From an uncultured Granulicatella sp. (GTDB lineage: Bacteria > Bacillota > Bacilli > Lactobacillales > Aerococcaceae), in assembly GCF_938030755.1 (NCBI RefSeq), contig NZ_CALHIF010000057.1, positions 1-16,575 of the forward strand: a DNA stretch of 16,575 nt, written 5' to 3'. A program made the position numbers and the translations under genes. Of the stretch, positions 1 through 7,786 are shown one piece after another; within the stretch, counting starts at the first letter, position 1; each line of letters starts with the position of its first letter. The notes below the pieces were generated by a model. It saw only the letters and a program-made list of their open reading frames with translations, ran no database searches and was not told the origin of the DNA.

Positions 1-279
1 GTTTCAATGGGAATTGTGTTTGTGATGTTGACGATTCTAATGTTCCTCATGCAAGGAAGCTCTAAAATTATTCAAATATTGGAAACAAAGAGCCATCCTA
101 CAGCTGGTGTGGTAGGGAATCCAGTAAATCTGGCGCCCGAAACACCGAAAGATAATGGAACACTATTTGAAACGAATAAACTTGCTAGAGTAGCCGCATT
201 AGTAGCTTTAACGAAAGCAAGTGCGGATGTACCAGACAAGCACTTTGAGATTGTATCGATTGAAAAGAAGGTGGACTAA
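1..279 (+). CDS. Small membrane (OadG-like, gamma/delta) subunit of a sodium-translocating decarboxylase, 5' end cut off
   Basis: This small subunit ties the carboxyltransferase and biotin carrier to the membrane pump. The visible part has one N-terminal hydrophobic helix (MGIVFVMLTILMFLM) followed by a hydrophilic tail with a short conserved-looking segment (ARVAALVALTKA). That layout is typical of OadG/MmdD/GcdD-type subunits. The frame is open to the window edge and the codons just before the ATG at 7 (Val-Ser) read like the usual run into the helix, so the true start is probably upstream and the entry is partial. The stop is directly followed by the ATG of the biotin carrier gene, so the two are co-transcribed and probably translationally coupled. 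The order small subunit, biotin carrier, beta matches methylmalonyl-CoA and glutaconyl-CoA decarboxylase clusters; the alpha subunit that sets the substrate is not visible. Confidence 0.75.
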   Translation, partial: VSMGIVFVMLTILMFLMQGSSKIIQILETKSHPTAGVVGNPVNLAPETPKDNGTLFETNKLARVAALVALTKASADVPDKHFEIVSIEKKVD

Positions 280-648
280 ATGAAAAAATATGAAGTAGAA
301 GTAAATGGCGAAACATTTATCGTCTCACTAAAAGAAATTTCAAATGAAGAAGCAGCACAAAAATTAGCGGCTGCTCCAGCTCCTGCGCCTAGTGCTCCAA
401 TAGAAGAAAAGAAAGCTGCTCCAGCTCCAACAGGAGACGGTGAAGTAGTACCAGCTCCAATGGCAGGGATTGTATTATCGATCAACAAAAATGTCGGTGA
501 TGCAGTGAAAAAAGGAGATATACTTGTGATTTTAGAAGCCATGAAGATGGAAAATGAAATCCTTGCTCCTTGTGACGGTGTTGTGAAAGCAATTCATGTA
601 TCAAGTAATGAATCTGTCGAATCGAACCAACCACTCTTAACGATTTAG
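280..648 (+). CDS. Biotin carboxyl carrier subunit of the sodium-translocating decarboxylase
   Basis: This is a 122-residue biotin carrier, close to the usual size for MmdC/GcdC-type free carrier subunits. Residues 1-20 form a short N-terminal strand region. Residues 30-58 are a flexible Ala/Pro linker. Residues 58-122 are a biotinyl/lipoyl domain with the motif EAMKMENE, so Lys89 is the expected biotinylation site. The protein shuttles CO2 from the carboxyltransferase to the beta subunit, where decarboxylation drives Na+ export. The ATG follows the upstream stop without a gap, with an AAGGTGG-like ribosome binding site inside the preceding gene. The next gene starts 13 bp downstream. A biotin carrier of acetyl-CoA carboxylase is a formal alternative, but the membrane pump genes on both sides argue against it. 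Confidence 0.9.
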   Translation: MKKYEVEVNGETFIVSLKEISNEEAAQKLAAAPAPAPSAPIEEKKAAPAPTGDGEVVPAPMAGIVLSINKNVGDAVKKGDILVILEAMKMENEILAPCDGVVKAIHVSSNESVESNQPLLTI

Positions 649-661
649 GAGGCGATGGTTT

Positions 662-1789
662 ATGGAAGTCATTCAACAGTTGATTGAAACGAGCGGGCTC
701 TATAACCTAACGATTCAAAATGTCATTATGTTAATTATTGCTTGCGTGTTTCTATATCTAGGGATTAAACGAGGGTATGAGCCATACTTAATGGTTCCGA
801 TTGCGTTCGGGATGCTCCTTGTAAACTTACCTTTAGCTGGATTAATGGATGCCCCTACAGAAAATGGCCCTGGTGGACTCTTGTATTACTTATATCAAGG
901 AACAAACCTTGGTATTTATCCGCCGTTGATTTTCCTTTGTTTAGGTGCGTCAACCGACTTTGGACCGCTACTAGCTAATCCAAAAACAATCTTACTTGGT
1001 GGGGCAGCTCAATTCGGTATTTTCGTTGCATTCTTCCTTTCAGTAATGTGGGGAATGACACCGCAAGAAGCTGCTTCAGTAGGAATTATCGGGGGTGCGG
1101 ATGGACCAACAGCCTTGTTCTTAACAACAAGACTGGCACCGCACTTATTACCAGCAATCGCCTTAGCAGCATACTCGTATATGGCGCTTGTGCCAATTAT
1201 TCAACCGCCAATTATCCGTGCGCTGACAACGAAGAAAGAACGTCTTGTGAAGATGACAGAAAACCGTAAAGTGAGTGAAACGGAAAAAATTCTTTTCCCA
1301 ATCATCGTTACGATTTTCGTCAGCTTATTAGTACCAAGTGCAACACCATTAGTAGGGTGCTTAATGCTCGGTAACTTAATTAAAGAAATTAAGGTAGTTC
1401 CAAACATTACAAAAGTTCTACAAAATGCGATGATGTACGGTGTTACTATTATTTTAGGATTAACCGTTGGAGCAAAAGCAACAGGGGAATTATTCTTATC
1501 GGTATCAACTCTTAAAATTACTTTATTAGGGTTAATCGCTTTTGCAGCCGGTACTGCGGCAGGGGTTATTATGGGTAAAGTCATGTACAAATTATCTGGT
1601 GGTAAGATTAATCCAATGATTGGTGCTGCGGGAGTATCTGCCGTACCAATGGCCGCCCGTGTTGTACAAAAAGAAGGACAAAGAGAAGACCCAAGTAATT
1701 ATTTATTAATGCACGCAATGGGACCAAACGTAGCAGGTGTTATCGGTAGCGCGATTGCGGCAGGAGTATTACTCGCATTCTTCTCATAA
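662..1789 (+). CDS. Sodium-translocating decarboxylase, beta (Na+ pump) subunit
   Basis: This 375-residue polytopic membrane protein belongs to the OadB/MmdB/GcdB family, which decarboxylates carboxybiotin and exports Na+. Many hydrophobic segments are visible along its length. The hallmark motif GGADGPT places Asp147, and the second conserved block, NPMIGAAGVSAVPMAARVV, places Asn317, Gly321 and Ser326. Their spacing matches the functional residues Asp203, Asn373, Gly377 and Ser382 of Klebsiella OadB (offset 56, from memory). The ribosome binding site AGGAGG (647-652) overlaps the previous stop codon, and the ATG lies 9 nt after it. A strong terminator follows, so this is the last gene of the operon. 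Substrate (oxaloacetate, methylmalonyl-CoA, glutaconyl-CoA or malonate) cannot be told from beta alone. Confidence 0.93.
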   Translation: MEVIQQLIETSGLYNLTIQNVIMLIIACVFLYLGIKRGYEPYLMVPIAFGMLLVNLPLAGLMDAPTENGPGGLLYYLYQGTNLGIYPPLIFLCLGASTDFGPLLANPKTILLGGAAQFGIFVAFFLSVMWGMTPQEAASVGIIGGADGPTALFLTTRLAPHLLPAIALAAYSYMALVPIIQPPIIRALTTKKERLVKMTENRKVSETEKILFPIIVTIFVSLLVPSATPLVGCLMLGNLIKEIKVVPNITKVLQNAMMYGVTIILGLTVGAKATGELFLSVSTLKITLLGLIAFAAGTAAGVIMGKVMYKLSGGKINPMIGAAGVSAVPMAARVVQKEGQREDPSNYLLMHAMGPNVAGVIGSAIAAGVLLAFFS

Positions 1790-1810
1790 TAGAAGCACTC
1801 CTTTTAAACA

Positions 1811-1842
1811 AAAAAGAAGAAGAGAAATCTTCTTCTTTTTTT
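1811..1842 (+). terminator. Rho-independent terminator of the decarboxylase operon
   Basis: A perfect 13-bp stem AAAAAGAAGAAGA (1811-1823) / TCTTCTTCTTTTT (1828-1840) closes on a GAAA tetraloop and runs into T residues. It lies 21 bp after the beta subunit stop. The A-rich left arm could also work as a U-tract for minus-strand transcripts, though no gene there needs it. Confidence 0.88.
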
Positions 1843-1859
1843 GCGTAGTTTAGAATGGG

Positions 1860-3227
1860 GTGGTGAAGATGGAAGAGACAGTTGGGCGCATCCGGGCAGT
1901 TTTTAAATCGATGCTAGGAGAGTGTAAAGTTTCTCCTAATGCAGTGCTAGATGTGGGAATTACAGTCAAGAATGGAAAGAAAGAGTGTAAATTTTGTGGG
2001 AATACAAATCCGCTGGAATTTGCGAAAGGGCCTTGTATCAACTGTGAATGCGGAGAATGTTGGTATTGCTTGAAGTGCATTGGAATGGGAAAGGTGAAGG
2101 CATGTAGTGTCGTAATAGCGACACCTGAAGAAGAGCAGCCTTTTCCTAAAAGAGAAGAAGCATTAGCGCACTATAAACATAAATTGAGTACAAAACAGGA
2201 ACAGCTATCTTTGGAATGCTTGAATGTTGTAAAGCAAACAGGATTTCGCGAGCACCTACTTTGGGCAGTGACAGGTTCAGGAAAAACGGAGATGATTTTT
2301 GCAAGCATCGAATGGATGTTACAACATGGAAAGAGAGTCGCTATTGCAGCACCAAGAATTGATGTTTGCGTTGAACTAGCCCCGCGTTTAAAAGAAGCTT
2401 TTCCAACAGTTGAACAAAACGTCTTGCATTCGCAGGCTGAGGAAGGGTATAAGAGAGTGCCTCTTACAATTGCGACAACGCACCAGCTGCTCAGGTTCTA
2501 CAGTGCATTTGATTTGGTTGTGATTGATGAGACAGATTCGTTTCCTTATCGGGATAATGAATTACTCATTCGGGCAGTGTATCGTGCGGTGAAAAAGAAT
2601 GGATGTTTGCTGTATTTAACAGCAACACCTTCACAGGAACTAGAGAAAAGAATCAAACGAAAGGAGTTGTCGGTTTCTTTATTGCCGGAGCGGTATCACA
2701 AGAAACCACTAGTAGTACCAACGATGAGTTATACCGGGGATTTCGATAAAAAATTACGAAAGAAGAAGGTACCTAAACCTCTGTACCATTTCATCGAAGA
2801 GCATTTAAAAGCGGAGAAACGATTTTTGTTATTTGTACCGCGTATTACATTACTAAATCCGATAGAAGTAGCGCTTAGACGACAGTTTCCAAATGAAAAA
2901 TTCGAGACGGTTAGTTCTAAAGAACCGTATCGGCAAGAAAGAATTGCACAAATGAGAGCAGGAAAGCTTGATTTTTTGGTCACGACCACCATTCTTGAAC
3001 GAGGAGTGACTTTTCCGGGGGTGGATGTTTGCGTCATCAATGCTCACGAAGAGGAATTCTCAAGGGAAGTACTCGTGCAAATCGCTGGACGCGTTGGACG
3101 AACAGTAGAATGCCCAATTGGAGAAGTGGTGTATTTTCATAATGGAAAAACAAAAGCGATGGTTCAAGCTGTACGAGAAATCGAAGGCTTAAATCAACAA
3201 GCACTTCGAGGGAGGAAGTCCAAATGA
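1860..3227 (+). CDS. comFA: ComFA, ATP-dependent helicase-like protein for DNA uptake in competence
   Basis: ComFA is a cytoplasmic ATPase that helps pull single-stranded DNA through the ComEC channel during natural transformation. The protein (455 residues from the GTG at 1860) has an N-terminal zinc-binding region with clustered cysteines (43, 46, 59, 62, 64, 67, 70, 73). It then shows superfamily 2 helicase motifs in order: Walker A TGSGKT at 138-143, DETD at 223-226 (DEAD-box position), TATP at 254-257, and GRVGR motif VI at 410-414. The start is uncertain: ATG at 1869 lies 6 nt after a GGGGTGG-like ribosome binding site and is as likely as the GTG. It overlaps comFC by ATGA, so the two are coupled. 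The upstream terminator ends only 18-27 bp before the start, leaving little room for a normal promoter. The gene appears intact. Confidence 0.93.
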   Translation: MVKMEETVGRIRAVFKSMLGECKVSPNAVLDVGITVKNGKKECKFCGNTNPLEFAKGPCINCECGECWYCLKCIGMGKVKACSVVIATPEEEQPFPKREEALAHYKHKLSTKQEQLSLECLNVVKQTGFREHLLWAVTGSGKTEMIFASIEWMLQHGKRVAIAAPRIDVCVELAPRLKEAFPTVEQNVLHSQAEEGYKRVPLTIATTHQLLRFYSAFDLVVIDETDSFPYRDNELLIRAVYRAVKKNGCLLYLTATPSQELEKRIKRKELSVSLLPERYHKKPLVVPTMSYTGDFDKKLRKKKVPKPLYHFIEEHLKAEKRFLLFVPRITLLNPIEVALRRQFPNEKFETVSSKEPYRQERIAQMRAGKLDFLVTTTILERGVTFPGVDVCVINAHEEEFSREVLVQIAGRVGRTVECPIGEVVYFHNGKTKAMVQAVREIEGLNQQALRGRKSK

Positions 3228-3904
3228 AATGTTTATGGTGCGGAGAAGAAGTGGAACGAGCTCAGCCAATACTCTCATTTTTACTAGGAGCAAATAGAAA
3301 GTGTATTTGCGTTAATTGTGAACAGCCCTTTATGCAATTAAAACAACAACCTACTTGCCTTGAGTGTGGACGGCTGATGACAAAAGTAGAGGTTTGCCTG
3401 GATTGTCAAAAATGGCATCAAGTAAAAGGGGCGGTACTGTTAAAGAATACTGCCTTGTATGCTTATGACGAGGCGGGTCGAAAGTTTATGGAGTTATTCA
3501 AATTTGTGGGAGATACAAGAGTAACAGCGTTGGTCATAAAAGAGTTGAGACAAGAATTGCTGGGATATCAAAAGAAAGGATACGTTCTTTGTCCATTGCC
3601 GTCGTCCGAAGCGAGTCTAAAAAAGAGAGAATTCGAGACGATTCCAACCTTAGTGAAGCAGTGCTCTGTGACTACCGTTTCTCTTTTAGAGCATATTGGC
3701 AGTGGAAAGAAGCAATCCGAGAAGACAAGGCAGGAGCGTTTGCAGCTAAAACAACCTTTTAGGGTCAAAGAAGGAGTCTTGATTCCAAAAAAAGTCTTAT
3801 TGGTGGACGATGTTTATACAACAGGCGCCACAATCCACCTGGCCGCAAAAGCGTTGAAGGAGATGGGTGTTGAAGAAGTGGAGTCTCTGACATTATTTAG
3901 ATAA
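3224..3904 (+). CDS. comFC: ComFC, phosphoribosyltransferase-fold competence protein
   Basis: ComFC is a ComF/GntX-family protein needed for transformation; it partners with ComFA at the inner face of the uptake machinery. The 226-residue sequence has an N-terminal zinc region with paired cysteines (C3/C6, C27/C29/C32, C45/C48, C58/C61). Its C-terminal half is a type I phosphoribosyltransferase fold ending in the PRPP-binding signature VLLVDDVYTTGAT (191-203, acidic pair Asp195-Asp196). The length is usual for the family. The start is fixed by GGGAGG at 3210-3215 and by the 4-bp overlap with comFA. In many Bacilli hpf comes next; here about 8 kb of other material intervenes. No catalytic substrate is established for this family. 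Confidence 0.93.
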   Translation: MKCLWCGEEVERAQPILSFLLGANRKCICVNCEQPFMQLKQQPTCLECGRLMTKVEVCLDCQKWHQVKGAVLLKNTALYAYDEAGRKFMELFKFVGDTRVTALVIKELRQELLGYQKKGYVLCPLPSSEASLKKREFETIPTLVKQCSVTTVSLLEHIGSGKKQSEKTRQERLQLKQPFRVKEGVLIPKKVLLVDDVYTTGATIHLAAKALKEMGVEEVESLTLFR

Positions 3905-3945
3905 GAATAAAAAGTGTATCATGTATGATAAAAAATAAATCATTA

Positions 3946-3979
3946 AAACAGCCCAAGTAAAATTCTGCCTGGGTTGTTT
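3946..3979. terminator. Possible bidirectional terminator between comFC and the minus-strand gene remnant
   Basis: Arms AAACAGCCCA (3946-3955) and TGGGTTGTTT (3970-3979) pair over 10 bp with one G-U pair. On the minus strand the hairpin runs into T-rich sequence; on the plus strand only TTTG follows. It would end the remnant minus-strand gene and might also serve comFC. Confidence 0.5.
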
Positions 3980-3997
3980 GATGCTATTGAGTCATTG

Positions 3998-4198
3998 TTA
4001 GAATCTTGTAGTGACATATTGGTTAAGAGCGAGTAGGGTATTTGCCACATCTTCGGCAGTATAGTCAACAACCATTTGATGGATGGTTTCGCCTTCTTGT
4101 GTTGCAAGTGATCCAATTTGGAGTAAGTCTTCATAAGGAACAGAATCCAATTTTACGATGGTAAAGTAATTATACTGTTTTGGAATACTAGAATTTAT
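3998..4198 (-). pseudogene. 3' fragment of an unidentified minus-strand gene
   Basis: On the minus strand a frame runs from about 4213 to a TAA at 3998-4000 and reads like real protein. It includes VPYEDLLQIGSLATQEGE, then a segment reading IHQMVVDYTAEDVAN and ending in NQYVTTRF. There is no start codon near its upstream edge and no ribosome binding site; its only Met is internal. The upstream edge falls where the IS3-type remnant begins on the other strand, so I infer that the insertion removed the 5' part. The hairpin at 3946-3979 would be its old terminator. I do not recognise the family. A longer overlapping minus-strand frame (3943-4134) has no such protein-like character. Confidence 0.45.
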
Positions 4199-4440
4199 GT
4201 AAAGAAAAAGGCGTTATCCGCAGTATATTCCGTAAGGGGACTTCCACAGATAATGCACCTATCGAAAGCTTCCATTCTTCCCTAAAGTGCGAAGCTTTTT
4301 ACATAAAAGATAAAGTAATCACTTCCTCTTCTATTGTAATTTAAATTGTAGAAGATTACATCAAATATTATAATGAAAAGCGAATCCAATAAAAATTGGA
4401 CTATCTGTCTCCGATTGCATATTGGGGACGGTATTCCTAG
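4192..4440 (+). pseudogene. Degenerate C-terminal fragment of an IS3-family transposase (orfB, integrase domain)
   Basis: In the frame of 4231 the sequence reads FRKGTSTDNAPIESFHSSLK and on to KCEAFY, which is the end of the DDE catalytic domain of IS3-family (IS3/IS150-group) transposases; the Glu of IESF is the last acidic catalytic residue. Further on come IVEDYIKYYNEKRIQ and LDYLSPIAYW, the usual C-terminal motif. The frame is broken by two in-frame TAA codons (4342 and 4390; the second probably a CAA to TAA change) and ends at TAG 4438. The N-terminal half, including the first two catalytic Asp residues, is missing. This is a scar of an old insertion and cannot transpose on its own. Confidence 0.82.
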
Positions 4441-4974
4441 GATTTTTTATTAAATTTCCACTTTTTGGGCTCACTCCGTTAAACCTATGAGAAAAAAATG
4501 TTATATATGTATAATGATTGTGCTAAAATAAATATAACTTTTCATTTTTTGAATCGAATATAATTAAAGATTCTTGTTTATATCTCGGTGAGAATTAAAA
4601 CTGCCATGCTTCCCCGTATTTATGGATAAGAAAATAAGAAGCTTATAGTATTGTTTCAACAATCAAAAACTCATTGGGCAAAGGAAAAATAAATCTATGT
4701 ATCGAAATTAATACATGAAATTGATGAGTTGGTAGGGGAGTTTTATCATTTTGTTGGTAAGTATTTTTAATGAATTAACAGTTAGAATTTTTTATTAATT
4801 TGCTAATAATAATACTATTTATAATGATATAAAAGGGGAGAATAAGCTTGAGCGTTCCATTTGGAATAGATTATAAACAATTGAATAATATAATTTATTA
4901 GTTGATATCAATTGACAAATTTCAGATTATTGATATTATAATAATAAAAAAATAGAAATTATGGAGGTTTTTTT
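4441..4974. other. A+T-rich intergenic region without an intact gene, upstream of the first adhesin gene
   Basis: The first 30 bp (around 4452-4466, with CCACTTTTTGGG) may be the worn right end of the IS3-type element. The rest is very A+T-rich. A short open stretch around 4700-4771 (EIDELVGEFYHFVGKYF before a stop) and a 17-codon frame from TTG 4849 behind AGGGGAG are visible, but neither has convincing support. The promoter of the adhesin gene lies at the 3' end. Confidence 0.5.
4912..4942 (+). promoter_or_regulatory. Sigma-A-type promoter of the first adhesin gene
   Basis: A perfect -35 TTGACA (4912-4917) is followed by two overlapping -10 choices: TATTAT (4934-4939, 16-nt spacer) or TATAAT (4937-4942, 19-nt spacer). 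A perfect 10-bp palindrome TTGATATCAA (4902-4911) abuts the -35 box and could be an operator half or UP-like element. The start codon is about 30 bp downstream behind GGAGG (4963-4967). Confidence 0.6.
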
Positions 4975-7500
4975 ATGAACAAAAAAGTTCAAAAGAAAAG
5001 TGTTGTCACGTTCATTCTATCATTTTTAGCAGTGACCGTTATGACATTATTTGGAGGGAATGCAAACGCTCAAACGGCTGGTGATAATTTGAGCTTAGAT
5101 AATGTCAGAATTACTTCATTTAAGATAATTGATGTACAAAATGGAAATAAAGAAATTGATTATCGAACAAGTGATAATTCGCAGTATGTTGATTATCAGA
5201 ATGACCCTAGTAAATTCAGCAATGCTTTTAACGAAGGTCAAACTAATAGTATATTTAAGATACAATTATCTATTTCATATTCATCACAAGAACCGTTGAA
5301 AGAAGGCGATAAGCTTGTTATTCCGGCTTCATTAGATCGATATAGAGAAAATTTTGCTAGCAAACCATTATTGGATGGAACAAATCATCAAATTGGTTTT
5401 TGGGAATATAAAGATGGAAATATAGTAATTAATTTTTCAGGCGACTATATAAAGAATAATAGAGTTACTCAGTTTACTGCTTCATTTGAAACAGGTGAAA
5501 CTAGTTTAGCGTATTCTGGTGGTGAAAGAACCACTAAATTTGGAGAAAGAAACGCAGAAACCGGAAAGTTAGGGAAACAAACATTTATAGTCGCTAGAGA
5601 AAAAGTCTATGTTCTTACAGACCATGTTAATAATTCACAAAATAATCTTGTAAAATATTCGAGTAGAGGTAGTGACTCAGTTTCGTCATGGAAGTTTAAT
5701 ATTGAATCTGATACTTTCAGAAAAACTGTAAACGGGGAAACACATTCATTTGTTAATCCATATATGTTAGAAAATAATGGAGCATATTCTCCAAAAGTTT
5801 TAACAGATATTTATCTCGAGGATACTATTTCAGGTGTTATTGAGACGCCACAACTTGTATCTATACATCCTTTTTTCTCTGGAATAGATGATGAAGGGAA
5901 GGTTGTCTCTGGATCATATGGTGCACAGCTTCCAGTATCAAAATTAAAATTAGTTCCACAAGGAGATAGAACAAAAGACGAAGTAAAGGCATCTCTTAAT
6001 AAAGGCGAATATTCTATTTATGATAATAAGGATGGTAGCTATACCTTAATGCTTAAATGGTGGGATATGGATGATCCTAATGGTCCAACATATGATGATA
6101 TCCCGGCTGTTAAAGGAGCTGGTGGAGTTGGTAATTACTTAAAAAATACTGAACCAACTATTTTTGGGGTCTTAAAACCAGAAACTATTCAAAAAATTAA
6201 TGAGATTTATAAAGGAAAAGCAATTCAAAATGTATTTTTCTATTTATATACAAAACATGTTCCAGTTAAAGAAAAAACAGAAATTCCAAACACTGCGAAA
6301 TTTGAAACAAAACAAACAGGTCTTGTTGAAAGAAAAGCGACAAGTGTTTTAACACCTTCTGCTGGAATTGCAGATGCTCCAGCTGACCCGCTATCGATTA
6401 AATTACTTAAAACAGATGTTAAAACAGGTAAAAATCTTTCTGAAGGATTTAAGTTTGAGTTACAAGTAAGCGATGATGGTACAACGTGGAATACGGTAGA
6501 TGTTAATAATGAAATGATAGTTAAAGGGACTTTAAACTCTGATAAGACTTTAACCCCAAATGAAAGTGGAATTGTAGAAGTTAAAAGATTAATCAATGGA
6601 AAGAAATATCGATTCTTTGAGAAATTACAAGCTTCTGAGTATAAAAAAGTAATAGAAGATAATAGTAACCCGAATACTGCTAAAAATCCTACGGCAGCAA
6701 ATTCTAGAGTAGTAGAAATTACTAATAATGGAACAGGGAAAGTTATTGTAATGTACAATCAACAAAAACCTGAAACAGTTTTAGTTGAAGGGTCAAAAAC
6801 ATGGGATGATTCAAATAATCAAGATGGAAAACGCCCATCTGAGATTACTATTAATTTATTAAAAAATGGACAAAAAGTAGCTTCTAAAACTGTAACAGAA
6901 GCAGATGGTTGGAAATGGAGTTTCGACAATTTAGATAAATACGAAAACGGAAAAGAAATCACTTATTCTATCGTTGAAGAACAAGTAGAATCTTATTCAT
7001 CTAAAGTTGATGGCTATAATGTTACAAACTCTTATACTCCAGGAAAAACAAGTGTTCAAGTAACTAAGAAATGGGATGATGCTGATGATAAAGACGGCAA
7101 ACGTCCAACTAGCGTAACAATTACACTTTACGCAAATGGTGAGAAAACGGATAAAACACTTGTATTAAATAAAGAAAATAATTGGACAGGAAGTTTTACA
7201 GAAGTAGATGAGTACAAAGCTGGTAAGAAGATTGACTATTCTGTTCAAGAAGAACCTGTTGGAAATGGATATGTAAGTGAAATTTCAGGGGATCAAGCAG
7301 GTGGATTTACAGTAACGAATACAAGAAAACCAGATGCCCCAGTGACGACAGAAACTCCAACAACTCCAGTAACTACGACAACTGAAGAGCGTGGAGAAGA
7401 ATTACCAAATACAGGTACAACCGCTTCACTAGCAGTAATTGGATTCTTAGCATTGATTGGTGCAGGTGTCGTTTTGAGTGTAAGAACTAAGAAGGCGTAA
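4975..7500 (+). CDS. LPXTG-anchored surface adhesin with large N-terminal head and Cna B-type stalk
   Basis: This is an 841-residue wall-anchored protein. Residues 1-32 are a signal peptide (cleavage expected after ANA). Residues 33-460 are a cysteine-free head that I cannot place firmly; its beta-rich pattern resembles MSCRAMM-type ligand-binding domains. A stalk of three Ig-like domains follows, each with the Lys/Glu/Asn set expected for an internal isopeptide bond. Domain 1 spans about 470-598 (candidate Lys479 or Lys476, Glu549, Asn595). Domain 2 is Cna B, about 602-690 (Lys608, Glu668, Asn685). Domain 3 is Cna B, about 692-785 (Lys698, Glu759, Asn782). A Thr/Pro-rich spacer leads to LPNTG (810-814), a membrane helix and the tail RTKKA. 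No sortase C gene or pilin motif is visible, so I infer a sortase A-anchored single adhesin. The ligand is unknown. The ATG is certain (GGAGG plus seven T). Confidence 0.9.
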   Translation: MNKKVQKKSVVTFILSFLAVTVMTLFGGNANAQTAGDNLSLDNVRITSFKIIDVQNGNKEIDYRTSDNSQYVDYQNDPSKFSNAFNEGQTNSIFKIQLSISYSSQEPLKEGDKLVIPASLDRYRENFASKPLLDGTNHQIGFWEYKDGNIVINFSGDYIKNNRVTQFTASFETGETSLAYSGGERTTKFGERNAETGKLGKQTFIVAREKVYVLTDHVNNSQNNLVKYSSRGSDSVSSWKFNIESDTFRKTVNGETHSFVNPYMLENNGAYSPKVLTDIYLEDTISGVIETPQLVSIHPFFSGIDDEGKVVSGSYGAQLPVSKLKLVPQGDRTKDEVKASLNKGEYSIYDNKDGSYTLMLKWWDMDDPNGPTYDDIPAVKGAGGVGNYLKNTEPTIFGVLKPETIQKINEIYKGKAIQNVFFYLYTKHVPVKEKTEIPNTAKFETKQTGLVERKATSVLTPSAGIADAPADPLSIKLLKTDVKTGKNLSEGFKFELQVSDDGTTWNTVDVNNEMIVKGTLNSDKTLTPNESGIVEVKRLINGKKYRFFEKLQASEYKKVIEDNSNPNTAKNPTAANSRVVEITNNGTGKVIVMYNQQKPETVLVEGSKTWDDSNNQDGKRPSEITINLLKNGQKVASKTVTEADGWKWSFDNLDKYENGKEITYSIVEEQVESYSSKVDGYNVTNSYTPGKTSVQVTKKWDDADDKDGKRPTSVTITLYANGEKTDKTLVLNKENNWTGSFTEVDEYKAGKKIDYSVQEEPVGNGYVSEISGDQAGGFTVTNTRKPDAPVTTETPTTPVTTTTEERGEELPNTGTTASLAVIGFLALIGAGVVLSVRTKKA

Positions 7501-7565
7501 TTAGTTTTACTGTGAATCTTCACTCAAGTGTCGTGTTTATCTATTAATACTGATAAATAAGGTAT

Positions 7566-7604
7566 AAAAGGAATTAAGCAATAACTATTGCTTAATTCCT
7601 TTTT
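7566..7604 (+). terminator. Terminator after the first adhesin gene; copy 1 of a repeated hairpin
   Basis: A perfect 17-bp stem AAAAGGAATTAAGCAAT (7566-7582) / ATTGCTTAATTCCTTTT (7587-7603) closes on loop AACT and continues into T residues and TTTGTTATA. The same hairpin recurs after the other two adhesin genes. Confidence 0.92.
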
Positions 7605-7688
7605 GTTATATTTTAGCCAATTATTATCTAAAATTGTTTTGCTAAATTAGAATCTATCTATGATTAAAATATTAAATATTAACTCTCT

Positions 7689-7717
7689 TTGCTTTGTGTA
7701 ATTTTTTATATTATAAT
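7689..7717 (+). promoter_or_regulatory. Probable promoter of the second adhesin gene
   Basis: TTGCTT (7689-7694) and a perfect TATAAT (7712-7717) are separated by 17 nt. The 5' untranslated region would be about 60 nt. The -35 box matches TTGACA at four of six positions. Confidence 0.55.
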
Positions 7718-7786
7718 TTTTATGTAAGTATTTAAGTAATTCATAATGTTTTTATTATTAGGCAAATAAGAAAGAGAGAATAATGT

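Noticed and set aside
4849..4902. A 17-codon frame from TTG behind AGGGGAG, as a possible leader peptide
   Set aside because: Start codon is rare, the peptide is not recognisable, and the nearest -10-like box lies too close for a transcript to include the ribosome binding site.
6240..6758. A 172-codon open frame on the minus strand inside the first adhesin gene
   Set aside because: It lies wholly within a well-supported coding region, has no ribosome binding site or family motif, and its composition is what the complement of the plus-strand gene predicts.
4975..7500. First adhesin as a pilus backbone protein
   Set aside because: No pilin lysine motif is apparent, and there is no class C sortase or second pilin gene nearby; LPNTG alone fits sortase A anchoring.
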